A DNA stretch of 64,000 nucleotides, taken from Pseudonocardia sp. C8. GTDB taxonomy: Bacteria > Actinomycetota > Actinomycetes > Mycobacteriales > Pseudonocardiaceae. The translations under genes were made by a program, and so were the position numbers. Positions within the stretch are counted from its first letter, which is position 1; each line of letters starts with the position of its first letter. The stretch is taken from NCBI RefSeq assembly GCF_014267175.1, contig NZ_JACMTR010000002.1, positions 632,001 through 696,000 on the forward strand. Direction: 5' to 3'. The notes below the pieces were generated by a model. It was not told where the DNA came from. It saw only the letters and a program-made list of their open reading frames with translations, and did not search any database. Of this stretch, positions 9,149 through 18,083 are shown piece by piece.

Positions 9149-9948
9149 TGATCGGGAAGATCTCCGACGAGCAGATCGTGACCGTGCTGCGCCCGTTCGT
9201 GCGGGCCACCCGGCCGGTGCTCGACGGGCTGCGCGAGTCCGACCCGTTCGGCCTGCGGGCCCGGGTGACGCCGGACGGTGCGGGCGCCCGGGACGTCCCG
9301 CCGGAGGAACGCTCGCTCGCCGACAAGATCCTCGACGCGCTCGCCTCGGTCCAGGTGCCCGGGACGGCGGCCTGGGCCCGGATGGACGTCGACGCCCGCG
9401 CGCACTGGTGGGTCTACCGGGTCGGCCGGTTCACCACGTTGATCGCCGCGATCCCCGGCCTCGGCGGCGCGCTGGCGCGGACGCTGCCGGTGTCCGATGC
9501 CGTCGGCGCCGCGGGGGAGGGGCTGCTGCTGGTCGCGCTGGCCGGTGAGCACGGCGTCCGCGACGAGGACCGGCTGGTGGAGCTGCTGGCGGCGGTGCTG
9601 TTCCGGCGTGAGCTCGCCCTCGGCGACCGTGCCCTGACCCCCGCGGAGGACGCCGCCGCCGACGCCCGCGCCTCGGAGCTCACCGGGGACCTGGCGGAGT
9701 CGGGGACGCGCGCGACGCTGAAGAAGGTCGGCGCCGCGGTCTGGCGGCTCGGCCGGGCGCTGTGGTCGGTCGAGGAGGAGCTCGACAAGCGGCCGCACGG
9801 ACGCTTCTACCACGAGTGGCTCGGGATGCTGCCGGTCGTCGGGGTGCTCGGGAAGTACCTGGGGGAGTGGTCGGGTCTCAAGCGCGCGGCCCGCGAGGGC
9901 CGCACCTGGCTGGACCGGCACGGGCTCGCCGCCCGCCCCGGGGCCTGA
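9145..9948 (+). CDS. Protein of unknown function
   Basis: This 267-aa protein is not assignable to a family by eye. It is mainly alpha-helical, with one moderately hydrophobic stretch (FTTLIAAIPGLGGAL, about residues 94-108) and many charged helices after it. It may bind membranes peripherally, but that is a guess. The GTG at 9145 overlaps the upstream stop; the ATG at 9148 is an equally possible start. It ends directly against the convergent GNAT gene, with no room for a separate terminator. Confidence 0.75.
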   Translation: MMIGKISDEQIVTVLRPFVRATRPVLDGLRESDPFGLRARVTPDGAGARDVPPEERSLADKILDALASVQVPGTAAWARMDVDARAHWWVYRVGRFTTLIAAIPGLGGALARTLPVSDAVGAAGEGLLLVALAGEHGVRDEDRLVELLAAVLFRRELALGDRALTPAEDAAADARASELTGDLAESGTRATLKKVGAAVWRLGRALWSVEEELDKRPHGRFYHEWLGMLPVVGVLGKYLGEWSGLKRAAREGRTWLDRHGLAARPGA

Positions 9949-11043
9949 TCAGCCCGGTTCTGTCCGGCCGGGCACCAGGTAGTGCGACCGGTGGTGCTCG
10001 GACCAGCCCTCCCGCGCGTACAGGGCGCGGCCGCCGGGATTCCCGGTCGCGACCTCGACGACGGCGTGCCGGGCGCCGCGGGCGGCGGCCCAGGCGAGCG
10101 CGGCGCGGGTGAGCCGGGTGGCGAGCCCGCGGCGGCGGAAGCGGGGCAGCACGGTGAGCCGGCCGAAGTGCACGTGGTCGCCGACCACCGCGGCGCGGAC
10201 CGCCGCGACCGGGCCCTCCTCCGGGTCGTCGAGCACCCCGAACCCCACCACCTCCGGCACTCCTCTGCTCTGCTCACCGGGGCGCGCGGGGGCACCAGCA
10301 CGGGCCGCTTTGCTCTGCTCACGAGGGCGCACCGGACTCGCCGCATTGCTCTGCTCACCTGGGGGCGCCACCCCGAACGGGCCGTCACCGGTCAGGACCG
10401 CCAGGGCGGGGGAGCCCGCAGGGAAGGGGCCCTCGCCGGTCACCGCCCACCAGGCCGCGGTCGGGCGGGCCGGCCAGTCGGGTGCCGCCACCACGGGTTC
10501 CACGCCGGTCACCAGCACCAGGCTCTCCCCGTCCCCGGCCGGCAGGACCTGCCAGCCGGCGTCGAGGACCCGGTTCGACCACGGCGAGCCCACCGGGGCC
10601 TGCACGCGCGGGGCGATCCCGTGCGCGGCGGCGAACGCCTGCACCCGGGCGAGCGCCTGCTCCACCGGCATCCCGGGGTCGCCGAGGGCGAGCGCGGAGT
10701 TCGCCCGCTTCGTCCAGCCCCCGGCCGCACGCAGCACCCAGCCGCCGAGGTCCTCGCGGACCGGCGCCGGCCAGGCCGCGGCCCGGACCCGTTCGAGCTC
10801 CGCCACCGCGGCCCGGGAGGCCCGCCGCGCCGGTGCCGGCGGCACCTCGCGGACGGCGACGATGGCGTCCCGGGCCACCCGCACCGGCCCGGTCCGGGTG
10901 TGGACGGTCACCGTCCCCGGCTCCTCGGACGTGAGGTTCCCCACGGCGTCGGTGAATCTCGGGCCCGGCGCACCGTCCGGGGCGATCCGGTGCCGGAGCG
11001 CGACCCGGCGTCCCAGCAGCTCGTCCAGCATGGCGCCGACCAC
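9949..11043 (-). CDS. GNAT-family N-acetyltransferase carrying three repeat copies
   Basis: The C-terminal part of this 364-aa protein is a GNAT domain with the acetyl-CoA loop [15 protein letters not shown] and the downstream block ALYAREGW. The N-terminal half has [11 protein letters not shown] and a conserved [11 protein letters not shown] block found in actinobacterial acetyltransferases; the substrate is unknown. Three copies of the window's short repeat (10265-10359) lie between the two halves and are translated as PGEQSN, REQSKA and PGEQSR, a low-complexity linker around residues 225-260. The GTG at 11043 has GGAG upstream; an in-frame start at 11154 is less likely because it would cross the region before the ferredoxin gene. 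Confidence 0.8.
   Translation of the reverse strand: MVGAMLDELLGRRVALRHRIAPDGAPGPRFTDAVGNLTSEEPGTVTVHTRTGPVRVARDAIVAVREVPPAPARRASRAAVAELERVRAAAWPAPVREDLGGWVLRAAGGWTKRANSALALGDPGMPVEQALARVQAFAAAHGIAPRVQAPVGSPWSNRVLDAGWQVLPAGDGESLVLVTGVEPVVAAPDWPARPTAAWWAVTGEGPFPAGSPALAVLTGDGPFGVAPPGEQSNAASPVRPREQSKAARAGAPARPGEQSRGVPEVVGFGVLDDPEEGPVAAVRAAVVGDHVHFGRLTVLPRFRRRGLATRLTRAALAWAAARGARHAVVEVATGNPGGRALYAREGWSEHHRSHYLVPGRTEPG
10265..10278 (+). repeat. Dispersed repeat copy 1 (inside GNAT gene)
   Basis: CTGCTCTGCTCACC followed by GGGGCGC. This is one of about nine copies in the window and matches the consensus TTTGCTCTGCTCACC at all but the first bases. Confidence 0.7.
10309..10322 (+). repeat. Dispersed repeat copy 2 (inside GNAT gene)
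   Basis: TTTGCTCTGCTCAC followed by GAGGGCGC, 45 bp after copy 1 at the equivalent base, so the host reading frame is kept. Confidence 0.7.
10346..10359 (+). repeat. Dispersed repeat copy 3 (inside GNAT gene)
   Basis: TTGCTCTGCTCACC followed by TGGGGGCGC, 36 bp after copy 2 at the equivalent base, again a multiple of three. Confidence 0.7.
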
Positions 11044-11158
11044 CTCACTCCTGCCCCACTCCGGGGCGAGGGTTAACCTGCGGGAGTCCCAGTTTGACCG
11101 GGCACCCCACCACCACACGATCTCCGGGTGCCCGCGGCCCGAGTGGAGGACCACCGAA

Positions 11159-11485
11159 GTGACCTACGTGATCGCCGAGCCCTGCGTCGACCTGCTCGAC
11201 AAGGCGTGCATCGAGGAGTGCCCGGTGGACTGCATCTACGAGGGTGGCCGGATGCTCTACATCCACCCCGACGAGTGCGTCGACTGCGGTGCGTGCGAAC
11301 CGGTCTGCCCCGTCGAGGCGATCTACTACGAGGACGACGTCCCGGAGCAGTGGGCCGCCTACACCAAGGCCAACGTCGACTTCTTCGACGAGCTGGGCTC
11401 GCCGGGCGGCGCCTCGAAGGTCGGCAAGGTCGACTACGACGTCGAGCCCGCCAAGAGCCTGCCCCCGCAGGAACACGACGAGTGA
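11159..11485 (+). CDS. fdxA: 7Fe-type ferredoxin
   Basis: This is a small electron carrier of 108 aa. The N-terminal half has two cluster motifs: [17 protein letters not shown], whose spacing and Pro suit a 3Fe-4S site, and [12 protein letters not shown] for a 4Fe-4S site. The C-terminal half is an acidic tail of about 50 residues, normal for the actinobacterial FdxA/FdxC group. GTG at 11159 has GTGGAGGA upstream. The stop overlaps the GTG of dapC, an arrangement also known from mycobacteria (fdxC next to dapC). The electron partner is not evident. Confidence 0.93.
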   Translation: MTYVIAEPCVDLLDKACIEECPVDCIYEGGRMLYIHPDECVDCGACEPVCPVEAIYYEDDVPEQWAAYTKANVDFFDELGSPGGASKVGKVDYDVEPAKSLPPQEHDE

Positions 11486-12585
11486 ACCGGCTGAACCTGC
11501 CCGACTTTCCCTGGGACTCGCTGACCGCGGCACGCGAGCGGGCCGCGGGCCACCCGGACGGGATCGTCGACCTCTCGGTCGGCACCCCGGTGGACCCGGT
11601 TCCGGGGCTGCTGCGGGACGCCCTGTCCGGACCGGCGGCCGCGGAGCCCGGCTACCCGACGACGCACGGCCCCGCGGCGTTGCGCGAGGCGGTCGCCGCC
11701 TCCCTGCAGCGGCGCTTCGGCGTGCCCGGGGTGGACCCGGCCGCGGTCCTACCGACGATCGGGTCCAAGGAGCTGGTCGCCTGGCTGCCGACGCTGCTGG
11801 GGCTCGGCGCCGGGGACACCGTCGTCATCCCCGAGCTGGCGTACCCGACCTACGAGGTGGGGGCCCGGCTGGCGGGCGCCGGCCACATCCGGTCGGACGG
11901 CCTGACGGCGGCCGGCCCGGCCCGGGTGAAACTGATCTGGCTGAACTCGCCGTCGAACCCGACGGGCCGGGTCCTGCCGGTCGAGCACCTGCGGAAGGTG
12001 GTCACCTGGGCCCGCGAGCGGGGCGCGGTCGTCGCCTCCGACGAGTGCTACCTGGGCCTGCCCGGCGTGGCCGACCCGGCGCCGCTCTCGGTGCTGCACC
12101 CGGACGTGTGCGACGGCGACCACACCGGTCTGCTGGCCGTGCACTCCCTGTCGAAGGTGTCGAACCTGGCCGGGTACCGCGCGGGGTTCGTGGCCGGTGA
12201 CCCGTCGCTGGTCGCGGGCCTGCTCGAGGTGCGCAAACACGCCGGGATGATCGTCCCGCGGCCGGTGCAGGCCGCGCTGGAGGCGGCGGTCTCCGACGAC
12301 GGGCACGTCGCCGAGCAGGCCGACCGGTACGACGCCCGCCGCTCCCGCCTGCGGGCGGGGCTGGAGAAGGCCGGGCTCGAGATCGAGCACTCGTCGGCCG
12401 GCCTGTACCTGTGGGCCACCGCCGGTGAGCAGTGCAGGCAGACCGTGGACCGGCTCGCCGAGCTCGGGATCCTGGTCGCGCCGGGCGAGTTCTACGGCCC
12501 CGCAGGCGCGCGGCACGTGCGGGTCGCCCTGACCGCGCCGGACGAGCGCATCGACACGGCCGTCGAGCGGCTCGTCGCCGGCTGA
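11482..12585 (+). CDS. dapC: N-succinyldiaminopimelate aminotransferase DapC
   Basis: DapC is a PLP enzyme that makes N-succinyl-LL-diaminopimelate from the keto acid with glutamate as amino donor, in the lysine and peptidoglycan pathway. The 367-aa protein is a class I/II aminotransferase: [13 protein letters not shown] near the N-terminus, the [12 protein letters not shown] block, the SDECYLGL region, and the Schiff-base lysine in [19 protein letters not shown] at 11482 overlaps the ferredoxin stop. dapD and dapE lie nearby at 14816 and 16954, so this window holds three consecutive steps of the succinylase route. Confidence 0.92.
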   Translation: MNRLNLPDFPWDSLTAARERAAGHPDGIVDLSVGTPVDPVPGLLRDALSGPAAAEPGYPTTHGPAALREAVAASLQRRFGVPGVDPAAVLPTIGSKELVAWLPTLLGLGAGDTVVIPELAYPTYEVGARLAGAGHIRSDGLTAAGPARVKLIWLNSPSNPTGRVLPVEHLRKVVTWARERGAVVASDECYLGLPGVADPAPLSVLHPDVCDGDHTGLLAVHSLSKVSNLAGYRAGFVAGDPSLVAGLLEVRKHAGMIVPRPVQAALEAAVSDDGHVAEQADRYDARRSRLRAGLEKAGLEIEHSSAGLYLWATAGEQCRQTVDRLAELGILVAPGEFYGPAGARHVRVALTAPDERIDTAVERLVAG

Positions 12586-12632
12586 CCCGCGGGGCGCCCG
12601 GTCCACCGTCCCCGTCCCGCGAAGGATCACCG

Positions 12633-13832
12633 ATGAGCAGGTCGCCGGCCCGACAGGGGATCCGGCCGGCGCTCGTCCTGCTGGGGGTGCTGGCGCTCGC
12701 GGTGAACCTGCGCGCCGGGCTGGCCGGGTACCCGCCGTTGCTGGAGACGGCGCGGGCGGATCTCGGCATCGGCGCCGGCCCCGCCGGGCTGGTCCAGGCC
12801 GGCGCGGTGCTGATGATGTCCGCCGGCTCGTTCGGCGCCGCGCCGCTTGCCGTCCTGCTCGGCCGGGAGCGCCTGCTCGGCGCCGCCGTCGGGGCGATCG
12901 GGGCGGGCAGCCTGCTGCGCGCCGTCGCCGTGCTGCCCGCGCTGGTCGTCGGCAGCGTGCTGATCGGGCTGGGTATCGGCGTCGCCGGGGTACTGCTGAC
13001 CGGTGTCGTCAAGGAGCACCTCGCCGAGCGGGCCGGGGTGGTGACCGGGGGCTACGTCGTCTCGATGATGATCGGCGCGACGGTCGCGTCGGCAGCCGCC
13101 GTGCCCCTGGCCGTCGCGTTCGGTGGATGGTCCCTGTCGCTGGCGGTCTGGGCGGTGCCCGCGGTGCTCGCCGTCGCGGTGTGGACCCCGGTGGCCGGCC
13201 GGATCGGGCGGGCCCGACCGGTCGCCCCCGACGGCGAGGCCACCTCCGTCACCGACGAGCTGTGCACCTGGCGGGACCCGTTCGCCCGCCGGGTCGCCTG
13301 CTACCTCGTCGGCTCGTCGACGATCTTCTACGGCTGGATGACCTGGTTGTCGCCGTTCTACGAGCAGCAGGGCTGGTCGCCGCAGGCCGCGGGCCTGCTG
13401 CTGGCGGTGTGGAGCATCGTGCAGATCCCCGCCGCCCTGCTGATCCCCGCGGCTGCGGAGCGGCGCCGCCGGTGGCGGTTCTGGGCGTCGACGACGGTGC
13501 TGAGCAGCGTCGCCGGGACCACGGGTGCGCTGGTGCTGCCCGCCCCGGGGACGCCGTTGCCATGGCTGTGGGCAGCGTTGATCGGGATCGGTGTCGGGGC
13601 CGGGTTCCCGCTCGGGCTCGCCCTGATCGCGTGGCGGACGCCGACGCCGGCCCGGAGCGCCGCGGTCAGCGGGTTCGGGCTCGGTGTGGGTTACTGCGCG
13701 GCCGGGATCGCCCCGCTGGTGATGGGGCTGGTCATCGACCTCGGGGGGTTCGCGCCCGCGATCGTCCTGCCGCTCGCCGGGGGTCTGCTCCAGGCGGTCG
13801 CCGTCCGGCTGCTCGGCGACCGCCCGGGGTAG
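12633..13832 (+). CDS. MFS transporter, CynX/NimT-like
   Basis: This 399-aa membrane protein has about twelve hydrophobic segments in two halves, separated by the charged loop RARPVAPDGEATSVTDELC. The opening LAVNLRAGLAGYPPLLETARADLGI resembles CynX/NimT-type carriers (LRxxxxxxxPLL then a loop), which move small organic compounds. The ATG at 12633 is preceded by GAAGGA. It sits 47 bp after dapC and may be co-transcribed. The substrate is unknown. It ends 6 bp before the convergent CHAD gene. Confidence 0.85.
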   Translation: MSRSPARQGIRPALVLLGVLALAVNLRAGLAGYPPLLETARADLGIGAGPAGLVQAGAVLMMSAGSFGAAPLAVLLGRERLLGAAVGAIGAGSLLRAVAVLPALVVGSVLIGLGIGVAGVLLTGVVKEHLAERAGVVTGGYVVSMMIGATVASAAAVPLAVAFGGWSLSLAVWAVPAVLAVAVWTPVAGRIGRARPVAPDGEATSVTDELCTWRDPFARRVACYLVGSSTIFYGWMTWLSPFYEQQGWSPQAAGLLLAVWSIVQIPAALLIPAAAERRRRWRFWASTTVLSSVAGTTGALVLPAPGTPLPWLWAALIGIGVGAGFPLGLALIAWRTPTPARSAAVSGFGLGVGYCAAGIAPLVMGLVIDLGGFAPAIVLPLAGGLLQAVAVRLLGDRPG

Positions 13833-13838
13833 CACCGG

Positions 13839-14813
13839 TCAGAGCTTCCCGGCGCGCTCGGAGAGGACCAGCCAGGCGTCCCACCACCGGGTCCGAAGTG
13901 CCTCGGCCCGGGCCCGCTCGCGCTCCACGAGCCGGCCGCCGACGAAGACCTCGTGGGCGTCCGGGGCGGTCCCGAGCTCGTCGAGCAGGACCCGGATGCG
14001 GTGCTCCGCCACGCAGGCGTCCTGGTGGTCACCGAGGACCTCCTGGAGGCCCTCCGCGGCCGCGAGCATCTTCTTGACCCGTTTGGAGTCCTTCGTGCGC
14101 TCGCCGTCCTCGTCGCGCATCGCCGGTTCGACGAGCTCGCCGGTGTAGCGCAGCCGTTTGGTGCGGATCCGCAGGTCATGCAGAGTCATGTCCGGCGGGT
14201 TCGGCCCTGCCCGGTGCACGGCCTTGGTGAGCTTGCCGCTCTCGGCGCGCACCAGGTCGATCAGCGCCGGGCGGGCGACACCGTCCGACGGCTCGGGCAG
14301 CGGCGCGGACACGGTCTCGACCAGGCGCCGCCGCAGCGTGGCGTGCCGGTCCGAGTCGAGCTCGTCCAGCATCGCCGCCCGGGCCGCGACCCGGTCGCCC
14401 TCCAGCACCGCGATCAGGCGGTCGCCGGCGGCGTGCTCGGCGGCCGGCATCGTCGCCACCCCGCCGCGCAGCCGCTCGATCATCACGTCGAGGTCCCGGA
14501 CGGGGCCCAGCGCGCGCCCGAGCCGGCCCAGCTCGCGCCGGAGCCCGTCGGCCCAGGTGTGGTCGAGCAGGGGCCGGGCGGCCTTGAGCGCGGCCCGCAT
14601 CCGGCGCACCGCGACCCGCATCTGGTGCAGCTCCTCGATGTCCGAGCCGTCCCGGACGCCGGGCTCGTGGTGCAGCATCGCGCGGAGCCGCTTGTCGAGC
14701 AGCGCGCGGACGTGGTGGACGGCCGGGTCACGCGGCCCGGCCGTCAGCGGCTCACCGAGGTCGGCCACGCCGTACAGGTTCGAGGGAGGCTGGGGCGCCC
14801 CGTCGATGCTCAT
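13839..14813 (-). CDS. CHAD domain protein
   Basis: CHAD domains are all-helical, rich in conserved His and Arg/Lys, and bind polyphosphate. This 324-aa protein is one long CHAD domain: IEELHQMRVAVRRMRAALKA near residues 60-80, then DLDVMIERL and LHDLRIRTKRLRYTGEL around 215-235. No CYTH domain is attached, so this is the stand-alone form. The ATG at 14813 lies 2 bp after the dapD stop, so the two genes form one transcription unit. A link between polyphosphate and dapD is not known. Confidence 0.88.
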   Translation of the reverse strand: MSIDGAPQPPSNLYGVADLGEPLTAGPRDPAVHHVRALLDKRLRAMLHHEPGVRDGSDIEELHQMRVAVRRMRAALKAARPLLDHTWADGLRRELGRLGRALGPVRDLDVMIERLRGGVATMPAAEHAAGDRLIAVLEGDRVAARAAMLDELDSDRHATLRRRLVETVSAPLPEPSDGVARPALIDLVRAESGKLTKAVHRAGPNPPDMTLHDLRIRTKRLRYTGELVEPAMRDEDGERTKDSKRVKKMLAAAEGLQEVLGDHQDACVAEHRIRVLLDELGTAPDAHEVFVGGRLVERERARAEALRTRWWDAWLVLSERAGKL

Positions 14814-14815
14814 GT

Positions 14816-15754
14816 CTAGTTGGCGTGCAGCGCGGCGTTGAGCGCGATGCCCTCGCCGGTCCGGGGCAGGGCCTCGACCGCACCGGTGACGGAGTTGCGC
14901 CGCAGCAGCAGCCCGTCCTGGCCGGAGAGGGTGCGCGCCGCGGCCGTCGACCCGTCCGGCAGCGTCACCTTCGTCCCCGCGGTGACGTAGAGGCCGGCCT
15001 CGACCACGCAGTCGTCGCCGAGCGAGATGCCCAGGCCGGCGTTGGCGCCGAGCAGGCAGCGGCGACCGACCGAGATGACCTCCTTGCCACCCCCGGACAG
15101 CGTGCCCATGACGGAGGCGGACCCGCCCAGGTCCGAGCCGTCACCGACGACGACACCGGCGGAGATCCGGCCCTCGACCATCGACGTGCCCAGGGTGCCG
15201 GCGTTGAAGTTGACGAAGCCCTCGTGCATGACGGTCGTGCCCTCGGCGAGGTGGGCGCCGAGCCGTACCCGGTCGGCGTCACCGATGCGGACCCCCGACG
15301 GGACGACGTAGTCGACCATCCGCGGGAACTTGTCGACGTGCGTCACGGTCACCGGGCCGCGGGCGCGCAGCTTCGCGCGGGTCAGCTCGAACCCGGCCAC
15401 CGGGCACGGGCCGTGGTTGCTCCACACGACGTTGGCCAGCAGCCCGAACTGGCCCTCGAGGTTCACCTGGTGCGGCTGGACGAGCCGGTGGCTGAGCAGG
15501 TGCAGGCGCAGGTAGACGTCGGCGGCGTCGGCGGGGGCGTCGGCCAGCGAGGCGATCTCGGTGCGGACGATCTCGGTGCGGACGCCCCGCAGCTCGTCGG
15601 TCGAGACCAGGGGCGCAAGGACGTCGGCGGGATCGGTCGCCTCGGCCCCGCCGAGGGCGGGCGCCGGGTACCAGACGTCGAGGACGGTGCCGTCGGTCGT
15701 GACCGTGGCCAGGCCGGTGCCGGAAGCGCGTTCACGGCGGTACTCGGTACTCAC
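14816..15754 (-). CDS. dapD: Tetrahydrodipicolinate N-succinyltransferase DapD
   Basis: DapD transfers succinyl from succinyl-CoA to tetrahydrodipicolinate, the committed step of the succinylase lysine/DAP pathway. The 312-aa protein has the left-handed beta-helix hexapeptide pattern ([20 protein letters not shown], then [17 protein letters not shown]) in the second half, and an actinobacterial-type N-terminal domain. The GTG at 15754 sits 8 nt after a possible -10 box TAGGTT whose first bases are the stop codon of the upstream XRE gene. The gene runs opposite to dapE, with a regulator gene and repeats in between. Confidence 0.93.
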   Translation of the reverse strand: MSTEYRRERASGTGLATVTTDGTVLDVWYPAPALGGAEATDPADVLAPLVSTDELRGVRTEIVRTEIASLADAPADAADVYLRLHLLSHRLVQPHQVNLEGQFGLLANVVWSNHGPCPVAGFELTRAKLRARGPVTVTHVDKFPRMVDYVVPSGVRIGDADRVRLGAHLAEGTTVMHEGFVNFNAGTLGTSMVEGRISAGVVVGDGSDLGGSASVMGTLSGGGKEVISVGRRCLLGANAGLGISLGDDCVVEAGLYVTAGTKVTLPDGSTAAARTLSGQDGLLLRRNSVTGAVEALPRTGEGIALNAALHAN

Positions 15755-15762
15755 GGGCGCCG

Positions 15763-15768
15763 AACCTA
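15763..15768 (-). promoter_or_regulatory. Candidate -10 box of dapD
   Basis: TAGGTT on the minus strand, 8 nt before the dapD GTG and overlapping the stop codon of the XRE gene. It would give a leaderless dapD mRNA independent of the regulator gene. Confidence 0.4.
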
Positions 15769-16473
15769 CCGTTCCGGGGACGGTCGCGGGGCAGGGACGT
15801 CCGTGCGCCGGGCCACGTCGGCCGCCGACATCTGGGCGGTGGCGAGCAGGGCCGCGGCCTGCAGGTATCGCTCGACCCGCTCGGCCGGGAACGGCGGGGG
15901 TGCCGGAGGCGGAAGACAGCCGCAACGCTCGCACCGGCACTGCCGCTGGATCCAGAACTCCACCGTCGGCGGCGGGTGCGCGGTCCAGAACTGGTTCACG
16001 CGGACCTCCCAGACGCTGCGCCGGCGCATGACGTCCCGCATCACCCGGTCCCGCTTGAACGTCTCGGGTGGCCGCGCCAGGCCGAACCGGTCGCCCCACC
16101 AGTCACCAGGGGCCGGATCCAGGATCGTGTCCAGGTGCGACGGGTAGCGGCGGCCGGCCCCGTCCCGGAGGTCGTCTCCCGGCGGGTCCTCCATCGGCGG
16201 CACCCGGCGGTTGTTCTCGTCGACGGCGACCAGCCGCACCCCGGCGACGGCGAGGATCGTGGTGAGCGTCTCCAGACCGGGCGTGAGCGTGCGGCTCTCG
16301 ATCCGGCCGATCGTCGACCGTGCCAGCCCGGTGCGCTCGGCCAGCTCGCGCTGGGAGAGATCGGCCCGCCGGCGGACGGCCCGGACCAGGCCGGAGATGT
16401 CCGGGAGCACCACGTCGACGGGAGCGGGTGGCGGCTCCTCGGGTAGCCGGCTACCGGCATCGATGCTGCTCAT
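15766..16473 (-). CDS. XRE-family helix-turn-helix protein
   Basis: This 235-aa protein has an N-terminal XRE domain ([20 protein letters not shown], then [20 protein letters not shown], about residues 25-70). Its C-terminal 140 residues are not recognised; they include a Cys-rich stretch [11 protein letters not shown] that could bind a metal. The ATG at 16473 is chosen because it starts just before the domain; the frame stays open upstream across the repeat region to 16749, which would add repeat-derived residues. It lies 11 bp before dapD on the same strand. Whether it controls dapD or dapE is not shown. Confidence 0.8.
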   Translation of the reverse strand: MSSIDAGSRLPEEPPPAPVDVVLPDISGLVRAVRRRADLSQRELAERTGLARSTIGRIESRTLTPGLETLTTILAVAGVRLVAVDENNRRVPPMEDPPGDDLRDGAGRRYPSHLDTILDPAPGDWWGDRFGLARPPETFKRDRVMRDVMRRRSVWEVRVNQFWTAHPPPTVEFWIQRQCRCERCGCLPPPAPPPFPAERVERYLQAAALLATAQMSAADVARRTDVPAPRPSPER

Positions 16474-16680
16474 GCCACGAGCTTGACCCGGATTCGGCCG
16501 GCGGGAGCAAACCAATTCGCAGCCTGTGGACAGCTCGACCGCTTGTGGATAGAACCGGGCCGGTGGACCCGCCGGGCCGCACCCCCGTCGGTGCTCCGTG
16601 CAAGGGGCCCGGCCGGCCGCACTGATCACGTCGAGCTGCCGGCGGCCGGCCGCCGGCGGCGGCACCTGGTCCTCCGTCAC

Positions 16681-16731
16681 TTTGCTCTGCTCACCGGGAC
16701 GCGCCAGGTGCGCAGAGGTGAGCAGAGCAAA
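16681..16731. repeat. Head-to-head repeat pair forming a hairpin
   Basis: TTTGCTCTGCTCACC (16681-16695) and its exact reverse complement (16717-16731) flank 21 nt, in which GCGC pairs again with GCGC. The left copy continues as GGGACGCG; the right copy, read on the minus strand, continues as TCTGCGC. The pair therefore joins two variants of the repeat. Confidence 0.75.
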
Positions 16732-16760
16732 GGGAGGCCGGGCCATCACCCACCGCCCGG

Positions 16761-16875
16761 CGGCGGCAGACCGCGGCGGCAGACCGCGGCGGGAGACCGC
16801 GGCGGGAGACCGCGGCGGCAGACCGCGGCGGGAGACCGCGGCGGCAGACCGCGGCGGCAGACCGCGGCGGGCGCC
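16761..16875. repeat. 13-bp tandem repeat, about 8 units
   Basis: Units of CGCGGCGGCAGAC or CGCGGCGGGAGAC repeat head to tail from 16761 to 16875; seven full units are nearly perfect and differ only at one C/G position, with degenerate ends. The array is 78 bp upstream of dapE and is a likely site of length variation between strains. Confidence 0.85.
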
Positions 16876-16940
16876 GGGTGAAGACGATCACGAGGCGTGC
16901 GCGGTGGTGGGTGCGGGCCCGGAGGGGCGGCGCCGGTCGG

Positions 16941-16946
16941 TAGCGT
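16941..16946 (+). promoter_or_regulatory. Candidate -10 box of dapE
   Basis: TAGCGT, 7 nt before the dapE GTG, consistent with a leaderless transcript. No -35 match is visible. Confidence 0.4.
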
Positions 16947-16953
16947 CGGCCGG

Positions 16954-18036
16954 GTGACGAGGACGCCCGTGCTGGACCTGACCGCCGACCCGGTGACGCT
17001 GACCGCGGCGATGGTCGACGTCCCGAGCGTCTCGGGGGAGGAGACGGCGCTGGCCGACGCGCTCGAGCAGGCGTTGCGCAGCCAGGCCCCGCACCTGGAG
17101 GTGCTCCGTTCCGGTGACGCGGTCCTCGCCCGCACCCGGCTGGGGCGCCCCCACCGGGTGCTCCTGGCCGGGCACATCGACACGGTGCCGGTCGCGGACA
17201 ACGTGCCGTCGCGGCGGGCCGGCGGGCTCGTGCACGGCTGCGGCACGTCCGACATGAAGTCCGGCGACGCCGTCTTCGCCCACCTCGCGGCCGCGCTGCC
17301 CGAGCCGCGGCACGACGTCACGTTCGTGTTCTACGACTGCGAGGAGGTCGAGGCCGACCGCAACGGGCTCGGCCGGATCGAGCGCGAGCACCGGGACTGG
17401 CTCGACGCCGACCTCGCGATCCTCGGCGAGCCGACCGACGGCACGCTGGAGGCGGGCTGCCAGGGCACGTTGCGGGTCGAGCTGCGGACCTCGGGGCGCC
17501 GGGCGCACTCGGCGCGCTCCTGGCTGGGCGACAACGCGATCCATCGGGCCGGGGAGATCCTCGCCCGGCTCGGCCGCTACGAGGCGCGCGAGGTCGACAT
17601 CGACGGCTGCGTCTACCGGGAGGGCCTGCAGGCGGTCCGGATCGGGGGCGGGGTCGCGGGCAACGTCGTGCCCGACGAGTGCGTCGTCACCGTCAACTTC
17701 CGGTTCGCGCCGGACCGGTCCGCGGAGCAGGCCGTCGCGCACGTCCGGGACGTGTTCGCCGGATTCGAGCTCACCGTCACCGACCTCTCGCCGGGCGCGC
17801 TGCCGGGCCTGTCGGCGCCGGCGGCCGCCGAGTTCGTCACGGCGAGCGGCGCGACCCCGCGGGCGAAGTACGGCTGGACCGACGTCTCCCGGTTCGCCGC
17901 GCTCGGCATCCCGGCCGTCAACTACGGGCCCGGTGACCCGAACCTGGCCCACACCCGGGAGGAGCACGTCGCCGAGGACGCCATCACGGCCTGCGCCGCG
18001 GTGCTGCGGCGCTACCTCGCCCCCGCGCAGCCCTGA
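16954..18036 (+). CDS. dapE: N-succinyldiaminopimelate desuccinylase DapE
   Basis: DapE is a dizinc M20-family amidohydrolase that hydrolyses N-succinyl-LL-DAP to LL-DAP and succinate. The 360-aa protein has the metal-binding blocks [10 protein letters not shown] and [13 protein letters not shown], the catalytic Glu pair in [13 protein letters not shown], and a central dimerisation domain with [10 protein letters not shown]. The last metal His lies in [10 protein letters not shown]. The GTG at 16954 follows TAGCGT by 7 nt. An upstream in-frame start at 16897 would extend into the repeat region and is not favoured. Confidence 0.92.
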   Translation: MTRTPVLDLTADPVTLTAAMVDVPSVSGEETALADALEQALRSQAPHLEVLRSGDAVLARTRLGRPHRVLLAGHIDTVPVADNVPSRRAGGLVHGCGTSDMKSGDAVFAHLAAALPEPRHDVTFVFYDCEEVEADRNGLGRIEREHRDWLDADLAILGEPTDGTLEAGCQGTLRVELRTSGRRAHSARSWLGDNAIHRAGEILARLGRYEAREVDIDGCVYREGLQAVRIGGGVAGNVVPDECVVTVNFRFAPDRSAEQAVAHVRDVFAGFELTVTDLSPGALPGLSAPAAAEFVTASGATPRAKYGWTDVSRFAALGIPAVNYGPGDPNLAHTREEHVAEDAITACAAVLRRYLAPAQP

Positions 18037-18083
18037 GCCATCCGGGCGCCGGGCGGCCGCGGCCGCGGAATACCGTGAGCCGC

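Larger units (their letters stand above)
16474..16953. other. Intergenic region upstream of dapE with repeats
   Basis: No gene is supported in these 480 bp between the divergent XRE gene and dapE. The region holds a 51-bp hairpin made of two repeat copies (16681-16731), a 13-bp tandem repeat (16761-16875) and, at its end, the candidate dapE -10 box TAGCGT. Confidence 0.7.

Noticed and set aside
10265..10359. Three close repeat copies taken as a possible CRISPR array
   Set aside because: Spacing is uneven (45 and 36 bp), the copies lie in a coding region, further copies are scattered and inverted, and no cas gene is present.
10109..11158. Long plus-strand frame continuing upstream from the ferredoxin
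   Set aside because: It is antisense to the GNAT gene and has no protein-like character; the ferredoxin starts at the GTG at 11159 with a GGAGGA site.
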